Positions 16,477 to 24,138 of a DNA stretch of 64,000 nt are shown in pieces (positions within the stretch are counted from its first letter, which is position 1; every line of letters starts with the position of its first letter). A program made the translations under genes and the position numbers. Source of the DNA: an uncultured Treponema sp. (lineage in GTDB: Bacteria > Spirochaetota > Spirochaetia > Treponematales > Treponemataceae). The stretch is from positions 1 to 64,000 of the forward strand of contig CASGDA010000006.1 in NCBI GenBank assembly GCA_949300145.1, in the 5' to 3' direction. Below the pieces are notes generated by a model. That model saw only the letters and a list, made by a program, of their open reading frames with translations. It searched no databases and was not told the DNA's origin.

Positions 16477-16580
16477 TTGACACTTTTCTAAAATGGAATA
16501 TAATAAAAAATGCGGTTCAGTTTTTTGGGCTGAACCGCAAAGCAAACAAATGACCCATTAACAACGGGGCATTTGTTTTA
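16477..16580 (+). ncRNA. Possible short RNA or leader: promoter plus two hairpins
   Basis: TTGACA (16477-16482), 16-bp spacer and TATAAT (16499-16504) predict a start at about 16511, exactly at a perfect ten-pair hairpin (16511-16520 with 16530-16539). A second hairpin pairs AAACAAATG (16544-16552) with CATTTGTTT (16570-16578) and runs into a U-rich tail. The result would be a 70-nt RNA or an attenuator for the ribbon-helix-helix gene. Read on the minus strand, the first hairpin followed by six T is a good terminator for the WYL gene, so both uses are possible. Confidence 0.45.
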
Positions 16581-16611
16581 TAATAACACTATACAGAGGG
16601 ATTTTGCAAGT

Positions 16612-16818
16612 ATGGAAGCGGAAGCTAAAAAAGATGGTCGCGGCGGCGCAAGAGCTGGAAGCGGAAGAAAACCTACAGGGTCGCTTAAAATACAAATCCG
16701 TGTAAGCACGGAAGAAATGGAGCTGATTAAAAAGAATGCCGCTGAAGCTGGAACTACCCCGGCTGGATATGTTAAGAATGCGGTTATGTTTAAATGTGGA
16801 AAGATTGTTGAAAAGTAG
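16612..16818 (+). CDS. Small ribbon-helix-helix-like DNA-binding protein
   Basis: 68 residues. A flexible Gly/Arg-rich N-terminus (GRGGARAGSGRKP) precedes KIQIRVSTEEMELIKKNAAEAG, the strand-helix-helix of MobC/CopG-like regulators. ATG 16612 with AGAGGG upstream is preferred to the ATG at 16573. The N-terminal ARAGSGRK motif recalls small terminase N-termini, an alternative. As one of few regulator-like proteins in this prophage, it could control it. Confidence 0.6.
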   Translation: MEAEAKKDGRGGARAGSGRKPTGSLKIQIRVSTEEMELIKKNAAEAGTTPAGYVKNAVMFKCGKIVEK

Positions 16819-16842
16819 CTTAAACGATAGTTTTATAAATGT

Positions 16843-17736
16843 TTAACTAGTGGATAACGATACTTTTATTTTCTCAAAAGCTGCTTTTTCCATCGGGTCG
16901 GGTGTTTTCTTTAGTGAATACATTTGATTTATACAAGACAGCAGCATTTGTTTTTCTGCGCCCGGCCATTGCTGGGCGTTTTTTAATATCTGGTTGAATG
17001 TCCGCAAGTCGCATTGCAGGGTTTTTACACGCTTTTCCGCTGCATCCAAATCAAGGCCCTGTATTTGTGAATCAAGATATTTTAGAATTATTTCACGCTC
17101 ATTCTTGCGCATTGCTCCATCCGCACGGGCAAGGAATACAAGTAAAGACAGTTGTTCCGCTTTTTCTTTTAGTGCATTTTCGGTTTTATATTTTGGAGTT
17201 TGTTTGTAGAGTGCCAAAAAATATTCTTTTGGATTTTGAATTTCATTTCCGCTGGAATCATAAAGGCTAACAATTCTATCTAGTGAAAACTGCCGTTGTG
17301 CTTTGCGTAAACGGCAGTATGCGACAATGTAGAAATTTTCTTCCCACATAAAGCCCTGCAAATCTATTACACGGCGGGTTTCATTTCCAGCGGCATCTTT
17401 ATAAATAAGGGTGTATTGTTCTGAAGTTTGCGGCGCATAATCTACGCGCTTTTCCATGACTGAATTATAAGCCGCCTGTGCAATATCAGATTCCTGTTCT
17501 GAAGGTTGCAGCATGTTTTCCTTTTCTTTTGGCGGTTCGGGCTGAAAATGCGGCGGGGTTTGTTGTATTTCAAGATTTTTCTTTTGAGCTTTACTAGATC
17601 CAACAACAATGAAAATTCCGATTAGCAAAAGCGGGATTCCAACAGGAAAAGCCCCTGCGACAGTCAGCAGCAAAGAAAGAACTATTTCAACAATTCCGAT
17701 TATACGAGCAACCTTAAAGCCTTTTGAATTATTCAT
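16843..17736 (-). CDS. Membrane-anchored WYL/TerB-like protein, against the operon
   Basis: 297 residues. Two hydrophobic helices (about 10-28 and 31-46), a polar linker, a WYL-like domain (about 108-160, LIYKDAAGNETRRVIDLQGF then FYIVAYCRLRKAQRQFSLDRI) and a TerB-like helical domain (about 190-290, LARADGAMRKNEREIILKYL). WYL domains sense ligands or nucleic acids in defence systems, and TerB-like domains accompany stress and defence modules. It faces opposite to all neighbours and has its own extended -10 promoter (TGCTATAAT, 17745-17753 minus). Probably prophage-expressed cargo; an anti-phage role is inference. Confidence 0.7.
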   Translation of the reverse strand: MNNSKGFKVARIIGIVEIVLSLLLTVAGAFPVGIPLLLIGIFIVVGSSKAQKKNLEIQQTPPHFQPEPPKEKENMLQPSEQESDIAQAAYNSVMEKRVDYAPQTSEQYTLIYKDAAGNETRRVIDLQGFMWEENFYIVAYCRLRKAQRQFSLDRIVSLYDSSGNEIQNPKEYFLALYKQTPKYKTENALKEKAEQLSLLVFLARADGAMRKNEREIILKYLDSQIQGLDLDAAEKRVKTLQCDLRTFNQILKNAQQWPGAEKQMLLSCINQMYSLKKTPDPMEKAAFEKIKVSLSTS

Positions 17737-17819
17737 AGCTCTTTATTATAGCACAGCCAGTAGATTTACAACTGTTACTAAAAGTATTGCATAAGAGAAC
17801 TTAAAAATAGATTTGTTTT

Positions 17820-17836
17820 CGGTATAGCGAATTTCT
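17820..17836 (+). promoter_or_regulatory. GGTATAGCGA box, copy 2
   Basis: CGGTATAGCGAATTTCT; the G of GGTATAGCGA lies 39 nt before ATG 17860, which has no Shine-Dalgarno. Confidence 0.7.
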
Positions 17837-17859
17837 ACAGCAGCAATTACGCTTAAAGT

Positions 17860-18168
17860 ATGTTATTACCGGGCGCAGAAAAATACCTTAACAAAGATAG
17901 CCGCGATTTATGGACTGAACAGCTTGCAAACGACAGGCTGATTCTTGGCGAGATTGACGCGGCCATTGCTTATTTTAATTCGCCGGAAGGCGCGGACGGA
18001 ATCGCCGAATACACGATTGACACCGGGCAGGACAGGCAGACGGTGAAAAGAACTGATATTAGCAATTTAATGAGCTGGCGGTCAAAGCTGATTGCAGAGA
18101 TTGCACAGCTTGAACGGTCGCTGGGCATGAACGGATGCGCGGCACGGCGTATTGTTCCGGGGTTTTAA
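17860..18168 (+). CDS. gpW-like head-tail joining protein
   Basis: 102 residues, helical with a beta hairpin (IAEYTIDTGQDRQTVKRTDISNL), matching lambda gpW-like proteins, which stabilise packaged heads at the portal. It precedes the portal gene directly with no gap, as W precedes B in lambda. Starts at ATG 17860, 39 nt after the GGTATAGCGA box. Confidence 0.7.
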   Translation: MLLPGAEKYLNKDSRDLWTEQLANDRLILGEIDAAIAYFNSPEGADGIAEYTIDTGQDRQTVKRTDISNLMSWRSKLIAEIAQLERSLGMNGCAARRIVPGF

Positions 18169-19821
18169 ATGATTGAAAAGACACTTGATAATTACAACCT
18201 GTATTTAATGGATTTAGCGCAGGATGCCTGGAACGGTTCAAAGTTTGAAGGAAGTTTCGGGCCAATTACTGATTTTACTTTTGTTGATTACTGGACGCTG
18301 CGCAAGCGTTCTTTGCGTTTATTCAAAGAAAACCTGTATGCAAAAGGTATTATCCGCCGTTTACTTTGGAATGAGATTCACACGGGGCTTGTTGCTGCCC
18401 CTATGCCTGTTGGGTCTGTTATCTGGTCAAAAAAGAGTGAAGACGAACAGGAAGAAAAAGCCACTGATTACGCAGAAAAATTTTCCACAGAGTTTGATTT
18501 ATACGCTTCTACCCCGGCAGTTTTTGACTGGGGGAAAAAACAGAATTTTGGAGCGTTCCAGGAACAAGTTCGTTTTGAAAGCCTTGTATGCGGTGACGGC
18601 ATCATTATTTCACGCATTGACAATAAAACAGGTTTACCGCGCTGGCAGTGGGTAAACGGCGATAACATAAGAACGCCGGATAATTACACGCCAAAGGGCG
18701 GCAACTGGATTAAGCACGGCGTAGAGTTTGACAAATACGGAAAAAAAGTTGCTTTTCATATTCGCACTGAAATTAACGGCGATGTTCATTTTGAGCGCGT
18801 ACCGACAAGGGGCGAAAAATCGGGGCGGCTTATAAGCTGGATGGTTTACGGCAGTGAAACACTGCTTGACGATACCAGGGGCGAACCGTTTTTGGCTGAT
18901 ACGCTTTATATGCTTAAAGAACTTGACCGCTATCGCGATGCAGAAACACGCGCTGCGGTTATTAACGCTATGCTTGCCTTCTTTGTGGAGCGTTCGCAGG
19001 AAAGCGCAAAAGGCGCAAGACCTAGCGACGGCCTGGCACGGTTACGTCCTACGGTTGGAACTACCCCTGCTGAACCAAAAGACTATAACCCATTTCCAGA
19101 TAAAAAAATTGGCGATGATTTGCGGGAAATGAAGCCGGGAACATTCTTTGACGATTTGGATCCGGGCCAGAAGATTGTAAGCCCTGCAACAAACCGCCCT
19201 AATGTGAATTACCGCACTTTTGAAGAAGCTATTATTTCCGGGCTTGCATGGACGCACGGAATTCCGCCGGAAATCTTAATGCTGAAATTTGGCAACAATT
19301 ATTCAGCTTCAAGACAGGCGAACAATGAATTTGAAGTTTATCTTAGCCGCCAGATTAAAAAGAACGCAGACGCTTTTTGCCAAAATATCTACAACGCTTT
19401 TATCACGCAGGCGATTTTGCAGGGGCAGCTTGACGCGCCAGGATTCTTACAGGCTTACGGCGACGTTGCAAAATGGCGGGTTGTTTCTGCATGGCTTCAA
19501 TGCACATGGCTTGGACTTAGCCGCCCTAGCGTTGACCGCGAAAAAGAAATCAGAGCCAGCCAGCTTGCCGTTGACAACGGATTTTCTACTTTTGACAAGG
19601 AAGCGTTACGCAACAGCGGCATGACGTTAAAACAGGTTTTGCAGCAGCAGAAAAAAGAGCGGGCTTTGATGAAGCGCACGGGCTTTATTCCGCATGTGGA
19701 CGAAAACAACAACGGAGAGCCAGTTTATACGGACATAGACGCGGAATCAATTAACGATGAAAGCGAGCTGAACGGAAGTTCAAGCCCTTCTTCTGAAGGT
19801 GGCACAGGGGGCAAGGAATGA
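18169..19821 (+). CDS. Phage portal protein, lambda gpB family
   Basis: 550 residues. Lambda-type portal features include the N-terminal YAKGIIRRLLWNEIHTGL, the WVNGDNIRTPD segment, and the central DDLDPGQKIVSPATNRPNVNYRTFEEAIISGLAWTHGIPPEIL core shared by gpB proteins, followed by SASRQANNEFEVYL. The portal ring is the DNA gate and terminase docking site. It abuts the gpW-like gene and overlaps the next start by four bases. A Ser/Gly-rich tail ends the protein. Confidence 0.92.
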   Translation: MIEKTLDNYNLYLMDLAQDAWNGSKFEGSFGPITDFTFVDYWTLRKRSLRLFKENLYAKGIIRRLLWNEIHTGLVAAPMPVGSVIWSKKSEDEQEEKATDYAEKFSTEFDLYASTPAVFDWGKKQNFGAFQEQVRFESLVCGDGIIISRIDNKTGLPRWQWVNGDNIRTPDNYTPKGGNWIKHGVEFDKYGKKVAFHIRTEINGDVHFERVPTRGEKSGRLISWMVYGSETLLDDTRGEPFLADTLYMLKELDRYRDAETRAAVINAMLAFFVERSQESAKGARPSDGLARLRPTVGTTPAEPKDYNPFPDKKIGDDLREMKPGTFFDDLDPGQKIVSPATNRPNVNYRTFEEAIISGLAWTHGIPPEILMLKFGNNYSASRQANNEFEVYLSRQIKKNADAFCQNIYNAFITQAILQGQLDAPGFLQAYGDVAKWRVVSAWLQCTWLGLSRPSVDREKEIRASQLAVDNGFSTFDKEALRNSGMTLKQVLQQQKKERALMKRTGFIPHVDENNNGEPVYTDIDAESINDESELNGSSSPSSEGGTGGKE

Positions 19822-20249
19822 ACGGCATGGAAGATTTGATTATACAAGAGCCGGAAGACAAGGCACTTGAACAGATGGAAAAACAGCAGCTTGTGAGCGT
19901 GATTGTTGACCAGCAAAAAGAGCTTAACAGGATGCGCGGGCTTCTGGAGCTGGAAAAGAAAAACAGCGAGCGGTTCAGAAACGGTTATTACACGCTTGCG
20001 CATTTTGACTGGATGATTACAAACGAGCGGCTACAGAAAGAATGGCGAGATGCGAAAGTTACGCCGCCGAATGACAGTTCTATGAAGTGGGTTTGTTCCG
20101 AAGGCGGCGTTGAAGTTCCGGCTTTTTATGACGGCGAAAACTGGTGGACTGAAAAGCATGAAAAAGTTAATGCGATGGTGTGGCAGCATTTGCCGCATTA
20201 CGTGAAGAAAATTTTAGACAAAGAGGTTAAGCAATGTGGGAAGCAATAA
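19818..20249 (+). CDS. Coiled-coil hypothetical phage protein
   Basis: 143 residues. Residues 15-55 are predicted coiled coil (KQQLVSVIVDQQKELNRMRG), followed by a tryptophan-rich region (DGENWWTEKHEKVNAMVWQH). It overlaps the portal stop and the next gene start. No family recognised. Confidence 0.6.
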   Translation: MNGMEDLIIQEPEDKALEQMEKQQLVSVIVDQQKELNRMRGLLELEKKNSERFRNGYYTLAHFDWMITNERLQKEWRDAKVTPPNDSSMKWVCSEGGVEVPAFYDGENWWTEKHEKVNAMVWQHLPHYVKKILDKEVKQCGKQ

Positions 20250-20719
20250 GCACAGTTTTGACAAGTAAAAATACATGGATGGTACTTGTGTTTTTAGCCG
20301 TGCTTATTGCATTGATTGCTTTTCTTGCAAAAGTCGGACTGATAACAATTCACACTAAAGCTGTAAAGATTGGTGAGGATCAAAAAGAGCGGGAAATTAT
20401 AAGGCAACAAGTGGAATGGGCGCATTTGTTCATTATGAGCTTGCGCTCAAAAATCATAACAGATGAAAGCGAGTACAACGGATATTTTACAAAATATATT
20501 CTTGAACGGTGTTATGACAAGGTTGTGGAATGGATAACCTTTAACCATTTGAACACAAAAAATGCCTATATCGAAATTAAACAGGAAGAAATCTGTTCTC
20601 TGGTTTACGGGCTGGGCGTGAAAGAAGAGTTCAAGACGGCGGAATTTAAACACAGAATGCAAAACTGGACGCAGGAACTTATAGAACATCTTGTAAAAAT
20701 ACGCGAGGTGTACAAGTGA
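20234..20719 (+). CDS. Single-TM phage protein
   Basis: 161 residues. A hydrophobic helix at about 14-36 (WMVLVFLAVLIALIAFLAKV) is followed by a charged, mostly helical cytoplasmic or periplasmic part. It opens the lysis-like cluster of small membrane proteins, so a holin-associated role is possible but unproven. It overlaps the previous gene by 16 bp. Confidence 0.55.
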   Translation: MWEAISTVLTSKNTWMVLVFLAVLIALIAFLAKVGLITIHTKAVKIGEDQKEREIIRQQVEWAHLFIMSLRSKIITDESEYNGYFTKYILERCYDKVVEWITFNHLNTKNAYIEIKQEEICSLVYGLGVKEEFKTAEFKHRMQNWTQELIEHLVKIREVYK

Positions 20720-20724
20720 ATCTT

Positions 20725-20744
20725 AACTACTCACGTGAGTAGTT
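20725..20744. repeat. 18-bp palindrome, copy 3
   Basis: AACTACTCACGTGAGTAGTT, perfect over 20 bp, between the single-TM gene and the holin-like gene. Confidence 0.85.
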
Positions 20745-20771
20745 TAAATCTTTTAAAAGTGAGGTGCAAAA

Positions 20772-21071
20772 ATGAGTGAAGAAAAAGAAAGTGGAACTGG
20801 CGGAAAAGAGAAAGCAAGCAAATTTCAAAGCAGAAAATTTCTTGTCTGGATTGTCTGGGGTGTGATTACTTTTGTTGTTGCTGCCGTCGTTATTATTTGC
20901 TGCATAAAAAACATTTTGGAAGCAAAGACTGCGATTGAGCTTTTGACGGCTGTAATACAGGATTTTTTCTACATCTCACTTTTGTATCTTGGTGTAAATG
21001 CCGGGCAAAAAATCGGTTTTGCAGTGAGTGATGCCATTGCAAACAAACCTTCAAGCAATGAAGAACGATGA
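20772..21071 (+). CDS. Holin-like two-TM protein
   Basis: 99 residues: charged N-terminus, hydrophobic helix at about 27-48 (IVWGVITFVVAAVVIICC) and a second at about 60-80 (LLTAVIQDFFYISLLYLGV), charged C-terminus. This is class II holin topology. The next genes are a tiny membrane protein, spanin subunits and an endolysin, which supports a lysis role. GAGGTG lies before ATG 20772. Confidence 0.6.
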   Translation: MSEEKESGTGGKEKASKFQSRKFLVWIVWGVITFVVAAVVIICCIKNILEAKTAIELLTAVIQDFFYISLLYLGVNAGQKIGFAVSDAIANKPSSNEER

Positions 21072-21184
21072 TTGGAACTATTCTAGGAATTATTCTTTGT
21101 GTTTTTTTTGGCTTCTTTGCGATTGGCGCAATGGTGCTAAATTACGAAGAACACGAAAGAAGAAGGAAAAAGAAAAATGATTAA
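21068..21184 (+). CDS. Tiny membrane protein in the lysis cluster
   Basis: 38 residues, one hydrophobic helix (ILGIIL then FFGFFAIGAMVL) and a basic tail (HERRRKKKND). It overlaps the holin-like stop (ATGA) and the next start, so it is translated within the cluster. It may be a holin modulator, but the size makes any function uncertain. Confidence 0.5.
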   Translation: MIGTILGIILCVFFGFFAIGAMVLNYEEHERRRKKKND

Positions 21185-21458
21185 GTTTTTTTTGATTTTA
21201 ACGGCGGTGCTTTTCGTTGGGATTTTGTTACTTTTCTTTTTGTGGCGGTCTGAAAAGATAAAGCGAAAAGAAACACAGGGCAAACTTGAAAGCACAAACA
21301 AGGAACTTGCAAGGGCTATTGCTGAACAAGCAAAACTTGAAAGCACGATTCAGATTTTAAGAAAAAACAGGAAGGAAGCGGATGAAAAAATCAATAATTT
21401 GCATGACGGCGATGCTCTTGGCAATGCTCTTAATGGGCTGCACAAGCACAAAAATTGA
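21177..21458 (+). CDS. Inner-membrane spanin subunit (Rz-like)
   Basis: 93 residues: N-terminal membrane anchor (FFLILTAVLFVGILLLFFLW) then a long coiled-coil ectodomain (SEKIKRKETQGKLESTNKEL). The following lipoprotein gene begins inside it in another frame (21382), the classical Rz/Rz1 overlap. Spanins fuse inner and outer membranes at the last step of lysis. Confidence 0.75.
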   Translation: MIKFFLILTAVLFVGILLLFFLWRSEKIKRKETQGKLESTNKELARAIAEQAKLESTIQILRKNRKEADEKINNLHDGDALGNALNGLHKHKN

Positions 21459-21663
21459 GTACATCGAAAAGCCTTATTTGCCGGAACTGAACTTTCCTTT
21501 TTTTCCCGAATTGTACGGCGATGTAAGAAACCCGGACGATACAGTTACCGTGCCGGGCGAATGGATTATACAGCTTAGGGAATTTCAGATTCGTTATGAA
21601 GAAACAGAAAATGATTACAACGATTTGAAAGCGTTGTATGAAGGCAACTATTCACGTGAGTAG
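21382..21663 (+). CDS. Outer-membrane spanin lipoprotein (Rz1-like)
   Basis: 93 residues. Signal peptide with lipobox LLMGC (cysteine 20) then TSTKIEYIEKPYLPELNFPFF, proline-rich as in Rz1. It overlaps the Rz-like gene by 77 bp out of frame. The last codons (ending YSRE) lie inside palindrome copy 4, whose bases provide the stop. Confidence 0.75.
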   Translation: MKKSIICMTAMLLAMLLMGCTSTKIEYIEKPYLPELNFPFFPELYGDVRNPDDTVTVPGEWIIQLREFQIRYEETENDYNDLKALYEGNYSRE

Positions 21664-21664
21664 T
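21647..21664. repeat. 18-bp palindrome, copy 4
   Basis: ACTATTCACGTGAGTAGT, one base off perfect (T in place of C, which gives a G-U pair in RNA). It overlaps the end of the Rz1-like gene, 19 nt before the endolysin start. Confidence 0.8.
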
Positions 21665-21683
21665 CAAGGGGGAGTGTGAAAAA

Positions 21684-22082
21684 ATGGCAATCAGTTTAAC
21701 GCAGTTTATTAAAAAATATCTTGGAACGAAAGTGGACTTTGACGGAAAATTCGGGCCGCAATGCGTAGACCTTGCACGACAGTATTACAGCGAGGTTTTG
21801 GACGTTCCGCAGTTTCCGCCCGTTAAGGGGGCAAAAGATATTATCAAGAACCCCGGCAAGCTGAAAGTCATAAAAGAAGATGTGCTTGCGGATTATTCCA
21901 GCGGCGACGTTCTTGTCTGGGGAGCGAGCAAAACAAACGAATACGGCCATGTTGCCATTCTTGTTTCAATCTACAACACAAAATATTTTATTGTTCTGGA
22001 ACAAGACGGATTCAAACAGGACGGTTGCAAGCTGGCATTCAGAAGCCGTGAAAATCTTTTAGGCGGCTTGTACAAGGCTTAG
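21684..22082 (+). CDS. CHAP-domain endolysin
   Basis: 132 residues with the CHAP cysteine peptidase/amidase signature: C27 in FGPQCVDLAR and H89 in NEYGHVAIL, with VWG and LEQDG strands between and after. CHAP enzymes cut peptidoglycan cross-bridges or amide bonds. No signal peptide is present, so release through the holin is expected. GGGGGAG lies before ATG 21684. Confidence 0.88.
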   Translation: MAISLTQFIKKYLGTKVDFDGKFGPQCVDLARQYYSEVLDVPQFPPVKGAKDIIKNPGKLKVIKEDVLADYSSGDVLVWGASKTNEYGHVAILVSIYNTKYFIVLEQDGFKQDGCKLAFRSRENLLGGLYKA

Positions 22083-22141
22083 GCAATTACGGGCGTTGCC
22101 TGTAAATAATAAAAAATGCCCTAAATGGGCAGGGGGTAAAA

Positions 22142-22492
22142 ATGAAAAAGAATATTTTTCTTATCATTGGTTTACTGATGGTTGTTGCAGGTGTCGCTAT
22201 TGCGTACTTTGCAAAATTTGAGCTTGCCGACACGACAGGTTTTGCACTTACAATGTTTGGCGCAGGGATTGCCACTTCACAGCTTTGGCAGAAACGCGAC
22301 AAGACACAGAAAACATGGCTTGCAGTTCTTGCGGTCAGCTTGGTGGGCGTTGGTGCATATCTGCTTGGATTCGGTGGGTTCAACAAGGAGACGATGACAA
22401 CTGTAATCACTATGGTTTTTGGTCTTGTAGGAATTATTGCAGGCCTTATTATTACTGCCATTCAGTCAAAGAACGCAAAGCGTATTGAATGA
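22142..22492 (+). CDS. Multi-TM holin-like protein
   Basis: 116 residues with about four hydrophobic helices (MKKNIFLIIGLLMVVAGVAI and later VITMVFGLVGIIAGLIITAI) and a basic end. AGGGGG lies just before ATG 22142, beside a small hairpin TGCCC-TAAAT-GGGCA. It ends the lysis cluster and may be the true holin or an antiholin. A strong terminator follows. Confidence 0.55.
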   Translation: MKKNIFLIIGLLMVVAGVAIAYFAKFELADTTGFALTMFGAGIATSQLWQKRDKTQKTWLAVLAVSLVGVGAYLLGFGGFNKETMTTVITMVFGLVGIIAGLIITAIQSKNAKRIE

Positions 22493-22507
22493 TTTTATTT
22501 TTATGCA

Positions 22508-22536
22508 AAGCCGTTCCTTTTTAGGAGCGGCTTTTG
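22508..22536 (+). terminator. Intrinsic terminator after lysis cluster
   Basis: AAGCCGTTCC / GGAGCGGCTT stem with a TTTTTA loop followed by TTGTGTTT. It separates the lysis cluster from the head-maturation block. Confidence 0.75.
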
Positions 22537-22565
22537 TGTTTAACAATCATAAAAAAATATTTTTT

Positions 22566-22582
22566 CGGTATAGCGAGTTTAT
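22566..22582 (+). promoter_or_regulatory. GGTATAGCGA box, copy 3
   Basis: CGGTATAGCGAGTTTAT; GGTATAGCGA begins 39 nt before ATG 22606. It directly follows the terminator of the lysis cluster, which supports a promoter role. Confidence 0.75.
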
Positions 22583-22605
22583 TTAAATACAAGGAAAATT
22601 AAACT

Positions 22606-23703
22606 ATGTTTGAACTGTTGATAGACAAGCAGATTGGTGAAGGATTTTTCACAAGTGGCATTACTCCAGATTATGTAAGAAACGAGCTTGCAAAAGTTGG
22701 AGCTGGCGAGGATGTACGCATTACAATCAATTCGCCGGGCGGTGATTTGTGGGATTGTATCGCCATCTATAATGTTATCCGCGACTTTGCAAGAAACCAC
22801 AGCGACATTCAAATTACAACCTACATACAGGGGATGGCGGCAAGCGCAGCAAGCGTTATTGCATTGGCCGCCCATTCCGTTTCTTCTAAGAATAAAATCA
22901 TTGTTGAAGACAACTCAATTTATATGATTCACAACGGCTGGAGCGTTGTAATTGGTGACAGAAACGATTTGCGCACAAGCGCAGACGCTATGGAGCGTAC
23001 AGACGATTTGATGGCGGCTGTTTACAGCGGCAGAACAGGAAAGAAAGTTTCTGAAATGAAAAATCTGATGGACGCTGAAAGCTGGTATTTTGGCAAAGAA
23101 ATTGTTGAAGCTGGGTTTGCGGACGAAGTGATTGAAAACAAGAGCAAAGAGAAGCCGGAAAATTTTATTGCGGCAAAAAACAGCTTTATTGTAAAAGCAC
23201 AGGCTTATGTTTTGGAAACCCAAAACGCAATGAAAAAAAATGCGGATAAAATGCAGGGAGCAAACGCAAAGATTGCTGCCTGTTTGAAATTGGAAAGCGC
23301 GGGCGGCGCAAATAGCAGGCCCGACAAAAATAATATGGGGGGCTGCAAAATGACAGCTGAAGAACTTAAAAAGAGCAATCCCGATGTTTATGCAGCGATT
23401 GTTGCAGAAGGCGAAGCTAAAGGCGCAAGCGATGAACGCGAACGCGCAAGCCGTCTTTTAGCTATGGGTAAAAAATGCGGTTGCACTGATTACGCCCTTG
23501 AATGTATCGAGAATAACGCCGATCCTACTGATTCGGCAGTTATTGACGCATTCATGGATAAAAAGGTTGCCGCACAGGTTGTTGCCGCACAAAAGGAAGA
23601 TGAAAAAAACATTCCAGAAGTTGTGCCGCCAAAAGACAACACACAGAGGGACAATGCCGCTGTAATGGCTGCATTTGAAAAAGAATTGGGAGGACAACTG
23701 TAA
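22606..23703 (+). CDS. ClpP-like head maturation protease with C-terminal scaffold
   Basis: 365 residues. Residues 1-180 are a ClpP-fold serine protease: oxyanion strand INSPGGDLWD, nucleophile S80 (GMAASAAS), H109 (YMIHNGW) and the acidic residue near 173. The C-terminal half is charged and helical, as in lambda gpC. It matures the prohead and cleaves the scaffold. A second in-frame start lies inside the gene (see 23350). Confidence 0.9.
   Translation: MFELLIDKQIGEGFFTSGITPDYVRNELAKVGAGEDVRITINSPGGDLWDCIAIYNVIRDFARNHSDIQITTYIQGMAASAASVIALAAHSVSSKNKIIVEDNSIYMIHNGWSVVIGDRNDLRTSADAMERTDDLMAAVYSGRTGKKVSEMKNLMDAESWYFGKEIVEAGFADEVIENKSKEKPENFIAAKNSFIVKAQAYVLETQNAMKKNADKMQGANAKIAACLKLESAGGANSRPDKNNMGGCKMTAEELKKSNPDVYAAIVAEGEAKGASDERERASRLLAMGKKCGCTDYALECIENNADPTDSAVIDAFMDKKVAAQVVAAQKEDEKNIPEVVPPKDNTQRDNAAVMAAFEKELGGQL
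23350..23703 (+). CDS. Nested scaffold protein, internal start (Nu3-like)
   Basis: ATG 23350 is in frame within the protease gene and preceded seven bases upstream by GGGGGG, a strong ribosome-binding site. It would give a 117-residue protein (MTAEELKKSNPDVYAAIV) made only of the helical, charged scaffold part. This mirrors lambda C/Nu3. The nested product is inferred from the ribosome-binding site and the analogy. Confidence 0.6.
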   Translation: MTAEELKKSNPDVYAAIVAEGEAKGASDERERASRLLAMGKKCGCTDYALECIENNADPTDSAVIDAFMDKKVAAQVVAAQKEDEKNIPEVVPPKDNTQRDNAAVMAAFEKELGGQL

Positions 23704-24107
23704 TGGGAAACATCACAGGCAATAGCCAGATCATCAACCACGGGCCGGATGACTTGTTCATTGGCGACAACGAGTTTGCAAGCGAAGTTCTTTCCCTTGC
23801 GGCTGCTACAACTGCAAAAGACGGTTATATTCTTAAACGCAACAGCGCAAATGGAAAGCTGGAGCTGGCAAACGATGTTGACGGTCAGTGTTTCGTTCTT
23901 GCTACACGCGACGACCTTGTAAACACAAACACAAGCGGAGGTGCTGCAATGGACTTTTATGTTCGCGTTTGTATTGCTGGAAAAGTCAAGAAAAGCGGCG
24001 TAACTGTTGCTGGAACTGCTTTGACTGCTGCACAGGCAGACACTTTAAGAGCAAGCGGAATTCTTGCCCTTGATGTTACAAATATCGGAAAACAGGATAA
24101 CCAGTAA
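23703..24107 (+). CDS. Head decoration protein, lambda gpD-like
   Basis: 134 residues, beta-rich, with the gpD-like order of a flexible N-terminus, DGYILKRNSANGKLELA and a final AGTALTAAQADTLRASGILA. Trimeric decoration proteins lock the expanded capsid. It lies between protease and major capsid genes as in lambda and overlaps the protease stop by one base. Confidence 0.8.
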   Translation: MGNITGNSQIINHGPDDLFIGDNEFASEVLSLAAATTAKDGYILKRNSANGKLELANDVDGQCFVLATRDDLVNTNTSGGAAMDFYVRVCIAGKVKKSGVTVAGTALTAAQADTLRASGILALDVTNIGKQDNQ

Positions 24108-24138
24108 ACGGTTATTCTTACCAACAGGAGAAAAACAA

